This document shows positions 34,364-43,162 of a DNA stretch of 64,000 nucleotides, piece after piece. Under the pieces are notes generated by a model. The model had not been told where the DNA came from, did no database searches, and was given only the letters and a program-made list of their open reading frames with translations. Positions within the stretch are counted from its first letter, which is position 1; each line of letters opens with the position of its first letter. The position numbers and the translations under genes were made by a program. Origin of the DNA: CAUZWH01 sp965224275 (GTDB lineage Bacteria; Pseudomonadota; Alphaproteobacteria; SHVV01); contig CBDCYR010000005.1 of the NCBI GenBank assembly GCA_965224275.1, forward strand, positions 930,001 through 994,000, given 5' to 3'.

Positions 34364-35416
34364 ATGGCGGGCCTTTTCAAAACCGCTGAAATCGGTTTCG
34401 CAACGGCGCAGCGGATCGAAGATCTCGTGCGCTACGCCCAGCTTGCCGAGGCGAGCGGGTTTACGTCTTTCTGGCTCGGCGAACGCTACTATGCCAGGGG
34501 TATCTATACGGCCGCCGCGGCGATCGCCGCGGCAACCAGAACAATCAAGATCGGGCTCGGTATTGTCAGCCCCTTTACCCGCCATCCCAGCATGATCGCG
34601 ATGGAAACCGCGGCGCTTGACGAGTTCTCTCAGGGGCGCGTCATGCTCGGGTTGGGCGTGAGCCAGATCTCTGCATCGCGCCAGGGAGTCGAGAACACCC
34701 GGGCGGCGACGTCTCTCAAGGAAACGATTGAGATCGTGCGCGGATTCTTTGCCGGCGATGCGGTGGTTTACGATGGCCAGCTGTTCGAAATGAACGAGCC
34801 CGGCGGCGCTTTCGTCTTTGAGCCCTACCGCGCCGATATTCCGATCCACATTGGCGGCATGGGGCCGAAGTCGTTGGAACTGGCTGGTCGTATGGCCGCG
34901 GGCGAGATTCTTGGCATGTTCTCGACCCCCGGTTTTACGCGGTATGCCCGTGAGCCCATCGGCGCGGGGCTTGCGGCCAGCGGCCGTAGTTGGGCCGATT
35001 TCGAATACCGTTCCTACCTCACATTCTGCGTTGATGACGATTCGGAACGCGCCAAAGACACCGTCCGGCCGACGCTCGTCGGTTACCTCTCGGGTGGTCA
35101 CTCCGCCTCTGCGGCGCAGCCCGGGAGTGCGCGCTGGCGTCATTCCGGCGTCAGTGACGACGCGCTCGCCGCGGTGAAGCGGGCCGTGAGCGAGCGGGTT
35201 GCCGCTGGTGACATGGCCGGCGCGGCGGCGAGCATTCCGACAGATTTCGTTGATAAGTTGATCGTTGCCGGAACTCCGCAGGAGTGCCGTGACAAGTTGC
35301 AGGAATTTGCCGATGCGGGCCTTGATCATCCCGTGCTGTACCACGTCCAGGGTCACGATCCCGCCCGCTCGATCGCCCAGGCCGCCGCCCTGATCGAACC
35401 TTTGGTCGCGGCTTAA
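34364..35416 (+). CDS. LLM-class flavin-dependent oxidoreductase (second of a tandem pair)
   Basis: 350 aa from ATG 34364 (MAGLFKTAEIGFATAQRIED); the open frame begins earlier but inside the preceding gene. It is collinear with its neighbour at 33295 along the whole length (IKIGLGIVSPFTRHPSMIAMETAALDEFSQGRVMLGLG), so the pair arose by tandem duplication. Two such proteins may form a heterodimer, as bacterial luciferase does. It is convergent with the FAD-linked oxidase after a 9-bp gap. Confidence 0.85.
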   Translation: MAGLFKTAEIGFATAQRIEDLVRYAQLAEASGFTSFWLGERYYARGIYTAAAAIAAATRTIKIGLGIVSPFTRHPSMIAMETAALDEFSQGRVMLGLGVSQISASRQGVENTRAATSLKETIEIVRGFFAGDAVVYDGQLFEMNEPGGAFVFEPYRADIPIHIGGMGPKSLELAGRMAAGEILGMFSTPGFTRYAREPIGAGLAASGRSWADFEYRSYLTFCVDDDSERAKDTVRPTLVGYLSGGHSASAAQPGSARWRHSGVSDDALAAVKRAVSERVAAGDMAGAAASIPTDFVDKLIVAGTPQECRDKLQEFADAGLDHPVLYHVQGHDPARSIAQAAALIEPLVAA

Positions 35417-35425
35417 GCGCTTTCG

Positions 35426-36847
35426 CTACAACACTTTTCCTGGATTCATGATGCCTTTGGGGTCGAGCGCGCGTTTGACTGCGCGCATGATTTTCATCTC
35501 GGTTTCGGATTTGTAGCGCGTCAGTTTGTCGCGCTTGAGGCGCCCGATCCCATGCTCGGCGCTGATCGTTCCCTCCATCGCGGCCGCGGTGTCGTGCACG
35601 ATGTCCATCAAATCATCGCGCTGGGCGAGGAACGTGTCGCAGGCGTCCTGGTTTGCCGGGCTCAGATTGAAATGAATATTGCCGTCCCCGAGATGGCCAT
35701 AGGCGAGGAAGCGAATGTCGGATATCGCCGCGCGCACGTTCTCGGCCGCCGCATCGATGAACTCGGCGATTCGCGACAGTGGCACCGCGACATCATGGCG
35801 GATCCCGACACCCTCCACGCGCTGCGCCTCTGGCATGGTTTCGCGGATGCGCCACAACGCATCGCCCTGTGCCTTGCTCGCGGCAATCACGGCATCGTCG
35901 ATCTGGCCCCTGTCGAGAGCATCTGCCAGCGCTTGTTCGAACGCTTCGCGCTGCTGGCCAGTTGAGGTGCCGCCGCCGAGCTCACCCAGAACATACCAAT
36001 CGTGCGGCGCGTCAAAGGGATCTACATTCCCTGGAATGTTTTTTAGCGACAGCTCGACCCCGTAGCGCGGCATTAATTCCCAGGCCGTCACCGCATCAGC
36101 ACTGGCGGTTTGCACCTCGACCAAGAGCGCCACCGCGGCGGCTGGATCGCGCACCGCGATCATCGCGACGGTCGTTTCGCGCGGCTGCGGAAAAAGCTTG
36201 AGAACCGCCGCGGTGATAATGCCAAGCGTGCCTTCGGCGCCGACGAACAGGTGCTTGAGGTCGTAACCGGTGTTGTCCTTGCGCAAAGCCCGCAGCCCAT
36301 TCCAGATTTCGCCATCCGGTAGCACCACCTCGAGCCCCAAGACGAGGTTGCGGGCGTTGCCATAGCGCAGCACATTGGTGCCGCCGGCGTTGGTCGATAG
36401 GTTGCCGCCGATCTGGCAGGTGCCCTCGGCAGCCAGGCTTAGCGGAAACAGCCGGTCGGCATCGGCCGCGGCATTCTGAATATCGCCGAGCACGCAGCCC
36501 GCTTCGACCTCCATCGTGTTGTTGAAACCATCGAGCGATCGGATCGTGTTCATCCGCGACAGGTTGACGAGAATCTGTCCGCCATCTTCGTGCGGAACCG
36601 AACCTCCCACCATCCCCGTATTGCCACCCTGCGGCACGATCGGCGTTTCGCTGGCCGCACAGAGCCTGACGATTGCCGCGACTTCGGCGGTGTTTGCCGG
36701 CCTCAGAACCAGCGGCGTGCGGCCACGAAATAGACCGCGCTGCTCCTCCAAGAAAGGTGCGATACCGGCTTCATCATCGATCCAGCCGCGCTGTCCGACC
36801 GTCGCCTTGAGGTCGGCGATTGTCCCAGGTTCGATTGGCTTCGCCAT
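35426..36847 (-). CDS. FAD-linked oxidase (D-2-hydroxyglutarate/D-lactate dehydrogenase type)
   Basis: 473 aa, VAO/PCMH fold. The FAD-pyrophosphate segment is VPQGGNTGMVGGS near residue 71, then GTCQIGGNLSTNAGGTNVLRYG. The C-terminal cap contains GHLGDGNIHFN (His pair for the metal/carboxylate site) and EHGIGRLKRDKL. These oxidise D-2-hydroxyacids and pass electrons to an acceptor such as ETF or cytochrome. Nothing in the flanks fixes the substrate. Confidence 0.88.
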   Translation of the reverse strand: MAKPIEPGTIADLKATVGQRGWIDDEAGIAPFLEEQRGLFRGRTPLVLRPANTAEVAAIVRLCAASETPIVPQGGNTGMVGGSVPHEDGGQILVNLSRMNTIRSLDGFNNTMEVEAGCVLGDIQNAAADADRLFPLSLAAEGTCQIGGNLSTNAGGTNVLRYGNARNLVLGLEVVLPDGEIWNGLRALRKDNTGYDLKHLFVGAEGTLGIITAAVLKLFPQPRETTVAMIAVRDPAAAVALLVEVQTASADAVTAWELMPRYGVELSLKNIPGNVDPFDAPHDWYVLGELGGGTSTGQQREAFEQALADALDRGQIDDAVIAASKAQGDALWRIRETMPEAQRVEGVGIRHDVAVPLSRIAEFIDAAAENVRAAISDIRFLAYGHLGDGNIHFNLSPANQDACDTFLAQRDDLMDIVHDTAAAMEGTISAEHGIGRLKRDKLTRYKSETEMKIMRAVKRALDPKGIMNPGKVL

Positions 36848-36865
36848 AGCTTCGATTTAAACCAG

Positions 36866-37852
36866 CTAGCGGGCGTCGACAAGCTGTGTCGGATCCGGCG
36901 CGGCGGCCCGCCGCAGGCGGTCGTTGATCGCGGCGCCAAGCCCAGAAGCGGGAATCGGCATGACCGCGATCGACCGAAATCGTGGCTGATCGAGATCGCG
37001 CATCATCGCGAAAAGGTTGGTCGCCGCCTCATTAAGGTCCGCCGCCAAACTCAGGTTGCGGCAGGCGGCGGCGCCGTCGAGGATGGGTTGACCAAACGCC
37101 AACAGGGCCTCATCGGCATCGACTCTGGCCGCATTAAGACGCAATGGGCGCCTCGGCGCATAGTGTCGAGACAGTTGCCCCGGCGACAGCAAGCCTGCGG
37201 TCCCGCGTATGGGACCGGATCGCGCCAGGGGACCAATCACCGCCTCAATCGCCGCTTGCGGGACGCCACCGGGACGCAGCATTTGCGGTTTGCCATCAGC
37301 CAACCCGACAACGCTTGACTCCAAACCGACGCGACAGGCCCCGCCATCGACGATGGCGGCTACCGCATCATCAAAATGCTCGCTGACATGTTCGGCGGTG
37401 GTCGGGCTCACGCGCCCCGCAGGGTTGGCACTCGGGGCTGCCACCGGCTTGTCGAGCGCTCTAATCACAGCGAGCGCGACCTCGTGGTCGGGAATACGGA
37501 TCGCGATCGTTGGCAGTCCGGCGCTGACACGCGCTACGGCGCGGCAATCTTCGGTTCGGTTGAGAACCAGCGTCATGGGCCCAGGCCAAAACGCTTGGGC
37601 CAGAGAATCGGCCCGCGCATCGAAGACCGCAAGTAGCCGCGCCGCATCGATGGTGGGGACGTGGATGATCAAAGGGTTGATGGCTGGCCGATCCTTGGCG
37701 GTAAAAATCGCCCCCACCGCGGCGTCATTGGTGGCATCTGCTGCGAGTCCGTACACGGTCTCGGTAGGGAGGGCGACAAGCTTGCCGTCAGCGAGCAACC
37801 GCGCCGCGTTGGCGATGTTGGCGGGCGTGGGCGAGAGGATCGGTGCGGGCAC
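36866..37852 (-). CDS. L-threonylcarbamoyladenylate synthase (Sua5/YrdC)
   Basis: 328 aa from GTG 37852. Start uncertain: the frame is open to 37930, but that stretch overlaps the MaoC-like gene. The YrdC domain is clear: LPTETVYGLAADATN near residue 28 and KDRPAINPLIIHV, with KTVAAPSANPAGRVSPT-like PVAAPSANPAGRVSPTT near residue 140. The C-terminal Sua5 domain includes SPGQLSRHYAPRRPL. It makes threonylcarbamoyl-AMP for the universal t6A37 tRNA modification. Confidence 0.92.
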   Translation of the reverse strand: MPAPILSPTPANIANAARLLADGKLVALPTETVYGLAADATNDAAVGAIFTAKDRPAINPLIIHVPTIDAARLLAVFDARADSLAQAFWPGPMTLVLNRTEDCRAVARVSAGLPTIAIRIPDHEVALAVIRALDKPVAAPSANPAGRVSPTTAEHVSEHFDDAVAAIVDGGACRVGLESSVVGLADGKPQMLRPGGVPQAAIEAVIGPLARSGPIRGTAGLLSPGQLSRHYAPRRPLRLNAARVDADEALLAFGQPILDGAAACRNLSLAADLNEAATNLFAMMRDLDQPRFRSIAVMPIPASGLGAAINDRLRRAAAPDPTQLVDAR

Positions 37853-37878
37853 CTGGGTGGAATGGCGTAGGACGCCGA

Positions 37879-38694
37879 TCAACCGCGAAATTCGGCTTCG
37901 GAGATCAGGTGGCCACGCGCGTTGACACATTTGAATTCGAGCGCGTCGTCATTGTCTTTGGCGACGATATCCATGCCGTCGTCCCAATACAGCGGCAAAG
38001 AGAAACGACAATCGATTTCGTAGCTATCGGGCAACCCCTTCTTGGCGAGAACACCGAGCATGGACGTGACTTCCATCAGACGATGCGTGATCGGCGCACG
38101 AAACCCGAAACGAGCCGCGAATCCAGGGTCGAAATGGATCTTATTGGTTACTTCAGCCGCGTAACCGCGGGCCTTTTCGGGAGTCATTAACTTGCGACTT
38201 ACCAGATCATACTCGCTCGGCCGACCGCTGCGCTGCGTCTCGTCCTCGAGGCCGGCACGGTTTTTACGCATTAACCGAGCTTCGCCACGAAGCGCTATCG
38301 TTTCCATCCCAACGACCCGGGTGCCCTCGCGGAGGAAGTCGAAAACCGTGGTCAGGGAGAATCCGTTGCGATCGCGCGAGATGTCCTGGATACGCCCGTG
38401 AATGTCGAGCGTATCGCCAATCATGACCGGTTTGACTTGGTCGATCTTGTGATAGGTGAGGACCAGGCCGTCGAGCGACAGACCCGCTTTTACCAGGGAA
38501 CGCCCGCAGTCATTGCTGAGAATGGATAAATCGACCAAGTCATTGAACGCTTCAGTCTCGACGTCACAGCTCCGGTGATAGCGCTTCTGACGCTCTCGCG
38601 TGACAGAGGTTGTCCAGATCGGGAATTGCTTGTCGGAGGCCGAGTTTCCCGACGATCGTTTTGCTTCTTGGTCGGTCATCCGGTTGTCGTCCAT
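37879..38694 (-). CDS. MaoC-like/hotdog-fold protein
   Basis: 271 aa. The C-terminal region NKIHFDPGFAARFGFRAPITHRLM resembles the N-x-H-x-D signature of MaoC-type (R)-hydratases, though the usual Gly of AHGLM is Arg. An N-terminal half with GLSLDGLVLTYHKIDQVKPVMIGDTL fits a second hotdog domain. It probably acts on an acyl thioester or hydroxy-acyl substrate. It lies 26 bp before sua5 on the same strand. Product is tentative. Confidence 0.6.
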   Translation of the reverse strand: MDDNRMTDQEAKRSSGNSASDKQFPIWTTSVTRERQKRYHRSCDVETEAFNDLVDLSILSNDCGRSLVKAGLSLDGLVLTYHKIDQVKPVMIGDTLDIHGRIQDISRDRNGFSLTTVFDFLREGTRVVGMETIALRGEARLMRKNRAGLEDETQRSGRPSEYDLVSRKLMTPEKARGYAAEVTNKIHFDPGFAARFGFRAPITHRLMEVTSMLGVLAKKGLPDSYEIDCRFSLPLYWDDGMDIVAKDNDDALEFKCVNARGHLISEAEFRG

Positions 38695-38875
38695 AAATAA
38701 GGCGTTGCGAAGGCTAGTGCTGATAGTACTCGGATTTAGCTACCCGCGAGCAAGGGCAAGATTCTGCGCCCCATCGGCGTCGTCAGCTCCCCCTTGCTTG
38801 GCGGTCGAGACCTGACATATTACGGCACATCGGCCACAAATAACCTATGGATTCGGGTGGTTGAAAGGGATGCCA

Positions 38876-40675
38876 ATGAGCGACTATGCGGCGCCGATCG
38901 CTGACATGCGCTTCGTCCTCGACAAGCTGGTCGGGCTGGAAGAACTTGCGTCCCTCGACGGGCTCGAGGCGGCAACACCCGATACCGTCGATGCCGTGCT
39001 AAACGAGGCTGCACGATTGGCAAACGAGGTCATCGGGCCGATCAACCGCGTCGGCGACGAGCAGCGCAGCGTGATCGACGGGACCGATGTCAAGACGCCC
39101 GATGGCTTCAAGGAGGCCTATGACCTCTTCGTTCAAGGGGGTTGGAACGGGATCATGTTTGATCCCGAGATCGGCGGTCAGGGCCTGCCTTGGGCGGTTT
39201 CGATCGCCGTTACCGAAATGTGGGAATCGGCAAATCTCGCCTTCAGCCTGCTGCCGATCCTGACCCAGGCGGCGGTTGACTGCGTCGCCAAGGCTGGCAC
39301 CGCCGAGCAAAAAGCGACCTATCTGGCGAAGCTGGTGAGCGGTGAATGGTCCGGAACGATGAACCTGAGTGAACCGCAGGCTGGTTCCGATGTCGGTGCC
39401 CTCAAAACGCGCGCGATCAAAGAGGGCGATCACTACCGCATCACCGGCACCAAGATCTTCATCACCTATGGTGAGCACGATCTTGCCGAAAACATCATCC
39501 ATCTGGTACTGGCGCGAACGCCCGACACACCTCCCGGTACCAAGGGCATCTCGCTGTTCATCGTCCCCAAATTCCTCGTAAACCCGGATGGCTCGCTTGG
39601 TGCACGCAACGACCTACGTGCCGTCTCCCTCGAACACAAGCTCGGGATTCATGCGAGTCCCACAGCGGTGATGTCGTTTGGTGATGACGGCGGTGCGATC
39701 GGCTACCTGGTCGGCGAGGAATGCGAAGGCATGCGCAATATGTTCATCATGATGAACTCGGCGCGGTTGGCGGTTGGCTTGGAAGGGCTTGGAATTGCTG
39801 AACGGGCGTACCAACAAGCGCTGAGCTACGCCGGCGAACGTCGCCAGGGCCGCGCGCTGGGTGATGAGGATGCGGAGTCCTCGCTGATCATCAAGCATCC
39901 CGACGTACGCCGTATGCTGATGCTGATGAAAGCAAATAACGAGGCGATGCGCGCCGTCGCCTACATAGTGGGCGGCGCCATGGATCGTGCCGCGCGTCAT
40001 CCCGATGAAGACGTCAGGCAGCAACAACGCGCGTTTGCGGATCTCATGACCCCGGTGATCAAGGGGTGGTGCACCGACCTTGGTGTGGAACTCGCCTCGA
40101 TCGGGTTGCAGGTGCACGGCGGTGTTGGTTACGTCGAAGAGACCGGGGCGGCGCAGCATTTCCGCGATGCGCGGATCGCGCCGATTTACGAAGGTACCAA
40201 CGGCATTCAGGCGTTCGATCTGGTGATGCGGAAATTACCGCGCCAAAACGGTGATGCCGTACGCCAGGTCATTGACGCGATTAAGACCATCGACAGTGAC
40301 CTCGGCGGCACCAATGACGCCAATTTCGTGACTATTCGCTCAGCCCTGAACGAGACCGTTGCCGCGTTCGAAGAGGCGACCGATTGGTTGATCCAGAATA
40401 GCAGCGCCAATCCCACGGCCGCCGCCGCCGGTGCAACCCCGTATCTGCGACTGTTCGGCATTGTCTATGGCGGCTACGTCTTGGCGAAAAGTGCGCTTAT
40501 TGCTCACGCGGCATTGGCCATGGATGGCGATGATAGAGATTTCATGCGCGCCAAGATCGCGACGGCAAGGTTCTACGCCGAGCAGGTTCTCGCACCGGCA
40601 CCGAGTATGGTGCATGCGATAACCGCCGGTACCGAGGCGTTGTTCGAAATCGAACCGGAGCTGATGTCGCTGTGA
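38876..40675 (+). CDS. Acyl-CoA dehydrogenase (long, FadE5-like)
   Basis: 599 aa from ATG 38876, with AAAGGGA six bases upstream (the open frame begins at a TTG 15 bases earlier). FAD contacts: WSGTMNLSEPQAGSDVGAL near residue 160 and GVGYVEETGAAQHFRDARI near residue 420. The catalytic-Glu segment is APIYEGTNGIQAFD near residue 440. The roughly 150-residue C-terminal extension is that of the long acyl-CoA dehydrogenases. First step of beta-oxidation. The acyl-CoA ligase gene starts 93 bp downstream. Confidence 0.92.
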   Translation: MSDYAAPIADMRFVLDKLVGLEELASLDGLEAATPDTVDAVLNEAARLANEVIGPINRVGDEQRSVIDGTDVKTPDGFKEAYDLFVQGGWNGIMFDPEIGGQGLPWAVSIAVTEMWESANLAFSLLPILTQAAVDCVAKAGTAEQKATYLAKLVSGEWSGTMNLSEPQAGSDVGALKTRAIKEGDHYRITGTKIFITYGEHDLAENIIHLVLARTPDTPPGTKGISLFIVPKFLVNPDGSLGARNDLRAVSLEHKLGIHASPTAVMSFGDDGGAIGYLVGEECEGMRNMFIMMNSARLAVGLEGLGIAERAYQQALSYAGERRQGRALGDEDAESSLIIKHPDVRRMLMLMKANNEAMRAVAYIVGGAMDRAARHPDEDVRQQQRAFADLMTPVIKGWCTDLGVELASIGLQVHGGVGYVEETGAAQHFRDARIAPIYEGTNGIQAFDLVMRKLPRQNGDAVRQVIDAIKTIDSDLGGTNDANFVTIRSALNETVAAFEEATDWLIQNSSANPTAAAAGATPYLRLFGIVYGGYVLAKSALIAHAALAMDGDDRDFMRAKIATARFYAEQVLAPAPSMVHAITAGTEALFEIEPELMSL

Positions 40676-40768
40676 GCGAACAACGCGCTTGGGTCGTGGT
40701 TTTGCGGCCGCTTTCGCGTTAGCATCAAGGCTGCAATTCTGGGTTCGGCGATCTGAAGGAGGCGGAAC

Positions 40769-42484
40769 GTGAGCGATCAACGCCCGTGGCTCAACAAATA
40801 CCCCAATCATGTGCAATGGGATGCCGAAATCCCTGAGAAACCGTTATATGCGTTATTGGACGACGCGGTCGCGAAATATCCGACCAACGAGAGCATGGAT
40901 TTTCTTGGTAAGACCTACACCTATGCCGAACTCGGCGACATGGTGACCAAAGCCGCGGCCGGGCTTCAGGAGCTTGGCGTTGGCAAGGGCGTAAAGGTTG
41001 GCTTGTTTCTGCCGAACTGCCCACAATTCGTCGTCTCGTATTTCGGTGTCCTCAAAGCGGGCGGTACTGTCGTTAATTACAGCCCGCTCTATTCGGAGGA
41101 CGAGCTTCTTCATCAGATCGAAGATTCCGAAACCGACATCATGGTGACGCTGAGCCTCAAGGCGTTGTACCCAAAAATGGCGACAATGCTGCAGAGAAGC
41201 CGGGTCAAAAAACTGATTGTCGGTGCGCTGCAGGACGTATTGCCGTTTCCTAAAAATCTCCTGTTCCCGTTGCTCAAAAGCGGCGAAATTGCCAAGGTCC
41301 CCAACGACTCAAAGCACGTTTCATACCGCCAGCTCCTCAACAATGAGGGACGCTACAGCCCGTCTGATGTCGACGTAAAAGAAGACATCGCCGTGCTGCA
41401 ATACACCGGCGGTACCACGGGCGTCTCGAAGGGGGCGATGCTCACGCACGCCAACCTCTACGCCAATACGCAGCAGGCGGTGATGTGGAACCCCAATAAC
41501 GAGCTCGGCAAAGAACGCATGATGGGCGTTCTGCCATTCTTCCACGTCTTCGCCATGACCGTCGTGATGAACCTGACGATTGCCATCGGCGGCTCGATTG
41601 TCATGCGCCCACGTTTCGAACTCGAGCCGGTACTCGATGACATCACTAAGAAAAAACCAACTCTGTTTCCCGGCGTGCCGACGATGTACACCGCGATCAA
41701 CAATCATCCTAAGCTCGATACCTTCGATCTCACGTCGATCAAGACCTGCATGTCAGGCGGCGCGCCGTTGCCGCTTGAAATCAAGCAGCGCTTCGAGCAA
41801 TTGTCGGGCTGCAATTTGGTTGAAGGCTATGGCCTGACCGAATGTGCGCCGATCGCGACGAGCAATCCGTTCGACGGCCTTAACAAGGAGGGATCGATCG
41901 GCTTGCCATTCCCCGGCACGACGATCACCATCGTCGACAAGGAAGACCCCCACAAGATTTTACCGCAGGGCGAGGACGGAGAGATCTGTATCTCGGGCCC
42001 GCAGGTAATGAAGGGGTATTGGGGTCGCGAGGAAGCGACCGCCGAGACCATCGTCGAAGGCCGGTTACGCACCGGCGATGTCGGCCACATGGACGAAGAC
42101 GGCTATGTCTTCATCATCGACCGCAAGAAGGATCTGGTGCTGGTCGGCGGCTTCAACGTATTCCCGCGCAAGGTTGAGGAAGGGGTGTACCGCCACCCGG
42201 CCGTCGCCGAGGTCACGGTGATCGGCGTGCCAGACGAATACACGGGTGAGGCGGTCAAGGCATTCGTTAAACTTAAAGACGGCTCGACGTTAAACGCCGA
42301 CGAACTCAAGGAATTCCTCAAAGACAAACTCGGCAAGCACGAGATGCCGAAACATGTCGAGTTCCGGCAGGAACTACCTAAAACCATGATTGGCAAACTG
42401 TCGAAGAAGGAATTGGTTGCCGAGGAACTGGCCAAACAAGCGGCGAGTGGCGGCACCAGCGCCGCGGAGCAACCAAGCGCGTAG
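40769..42484 (+). CDS. Long-chain fatty-acid--CoA ligase
   Basis: 571 aa from GTG 40769, with AAGGAGG upstream. ANL-superfamily motifs are complete: the P-loop-like YTGGTTGVSKGAMLTH near residue 212, YGLTECAP near residue 355, RTGDVGHMDEDGYVFIIDRKKD near residue 431, and the C-terminal catalytic Lys in KTMIGKLSKKEL. It activates free fatty acids to acyl-CoA with ATP. With the acyl-CoA dehydrogenase it makes a fatty-acid degradation pair. Confidence 0.93.
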   Translation: MSDQRPWLNKYPNHVQWDAEIPEKPLYALLDDAVAKYPTNESMDFLGKTYTYAELGDMVTKAAAGLQELGVGKGVKVGLFLPNCPQFVVSYFGVLKAGGTVVNYSPLYSEDELLHQIEDSETDIMVTLSLKALYPKMATMLQRSRVKKLIVGALQDVLPFPKNLLFPLLKSGEIAKVPNDSKHVSYRQLLNNEGRYSPSDVDVKEDIAVLQYTGGTTGVSKGAMLTHANLYANTQQAVMWNPNNELGKERMMGVLPFFHVFAMTVVMNLTIAIGGSIVMRPRFELEPVLDDITKKKPTLFPGVPTMYTAINNHPKLDTFDLTSIKTCMSGGAPLPLEIKQRFEQLSGCNLVEGYGLTECAPIATSNPFDGLNKEGSIGLPFPGTTITIVDKEDPHKILPQGEDGEICISGPQVMKGYWGREEATAETIVEGRLRTGDVGHMDEDGYVFIIDRKKDLVLVGGFNVFPRKVEEGVYRHPAVAEVTVIGVPDEYTGEAVKAFVKLKDGSTLNADELKEFLKDKLGKHEMPKHVEFRQELPKTMIGKLSKKELVAEELAKQAASGGTSAAEQPSA

Positions 42485-42508
42485 CCGACCCATCGACCGC
42501 CCACAACG

Positions 42509-43136
42509 ATGACTTCAGCGACAGCGTCGCTTGCGGCCGTTGTTGCGCTTTTCATTCTTAACGACCTCGCATTTATCGAAGCCGATACCCTCGGCCAGTG
42601 GTTGGGGGCGGATTATGGATTCAAAGTTGCCGCTCTCGCTTTGATCATACTTCTGACGCCGCTTCGACGTGCCGCCGCGGATCAAAACCTAACCGTCGCG
42701 CGAACCGAAGCGATCTTGTTGGTTCTCGTCGCCAGCGCTTTTGTCATTTCGGTGTTTGACGTCATCTATCCCCTGATCGATGAGTCGATTCCGGACACCG
42801 CGCTTCAAGAAATGCCCGAGATCGGGTCAGCGAGCGTGTTCTGGTTGGTTGGACATCACCGCCGGCCTGGCGCTAACGGCGATCGCCGAAGAACTGGTCT
42901 TCCGTCGCTTGTTTTACAATGTGCTGAGACCCTTCTTCACTAGTTCGGTGCTGTTCGTGCTCGCCTCAGCCGTCGTTTTTGGACTTATTCATTGGTCGGG
43001 TGGGGTCGCCAACGTCGTCAGTGCTGCGATTGCCGGCGTCGCGCTGATGGCGCTGATGTTGCGAACCGGCAGCGTGGTGCCGGCGATCGTGGCGCACTAC
43101 CTGGTCAACTTCGTTTTGTTCTACGACCCGCCCTAG
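42509..43136 (+). pseudogene. CPBP-family intramembrane metalloprotease, frameshifted
   Basis: The first frame gives TM segments to VFWLVG, and the second gives WLDITAGLALTAIAEELVFRRLF onward, with the EExxxR motif (EELVFRR), a later HW and a third TM His region (VAHYLVNFV). TTGG is repeated at 42845-42848 and 42849-42852; removing one copy would give one frame of about 205 aa (FWLDITAG). The stop TAG (43134-43136) is formed by the edge of repeat copy E. Function unknown in this family outside a few cases. Confidence 0.75.
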
Positions 43137-43150
43137 TGGATTTCATCCAC
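43136..43150. repeat. TA-flanked inverted-repeat element, copy E (15 bp minimum)
   Basis: GTGGAT-TTC-ATCCAC with TA on both sides (43134-43135, 43151-43152). These are the outermost bases of the larger elements with no interior. It lies between two convergent genes (CPBP protease and RND pump) and supplies the protease stop. It could also act as a weak terminator hairpin. Confidence 0.65.
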
Positions 43151-43162
43151 TAGAGGGTAGTG

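Noticed and set aside
34334..35356. 340-codon minus-strand frame
   Set aside because: Antisense to the second LLM gene; no domain.
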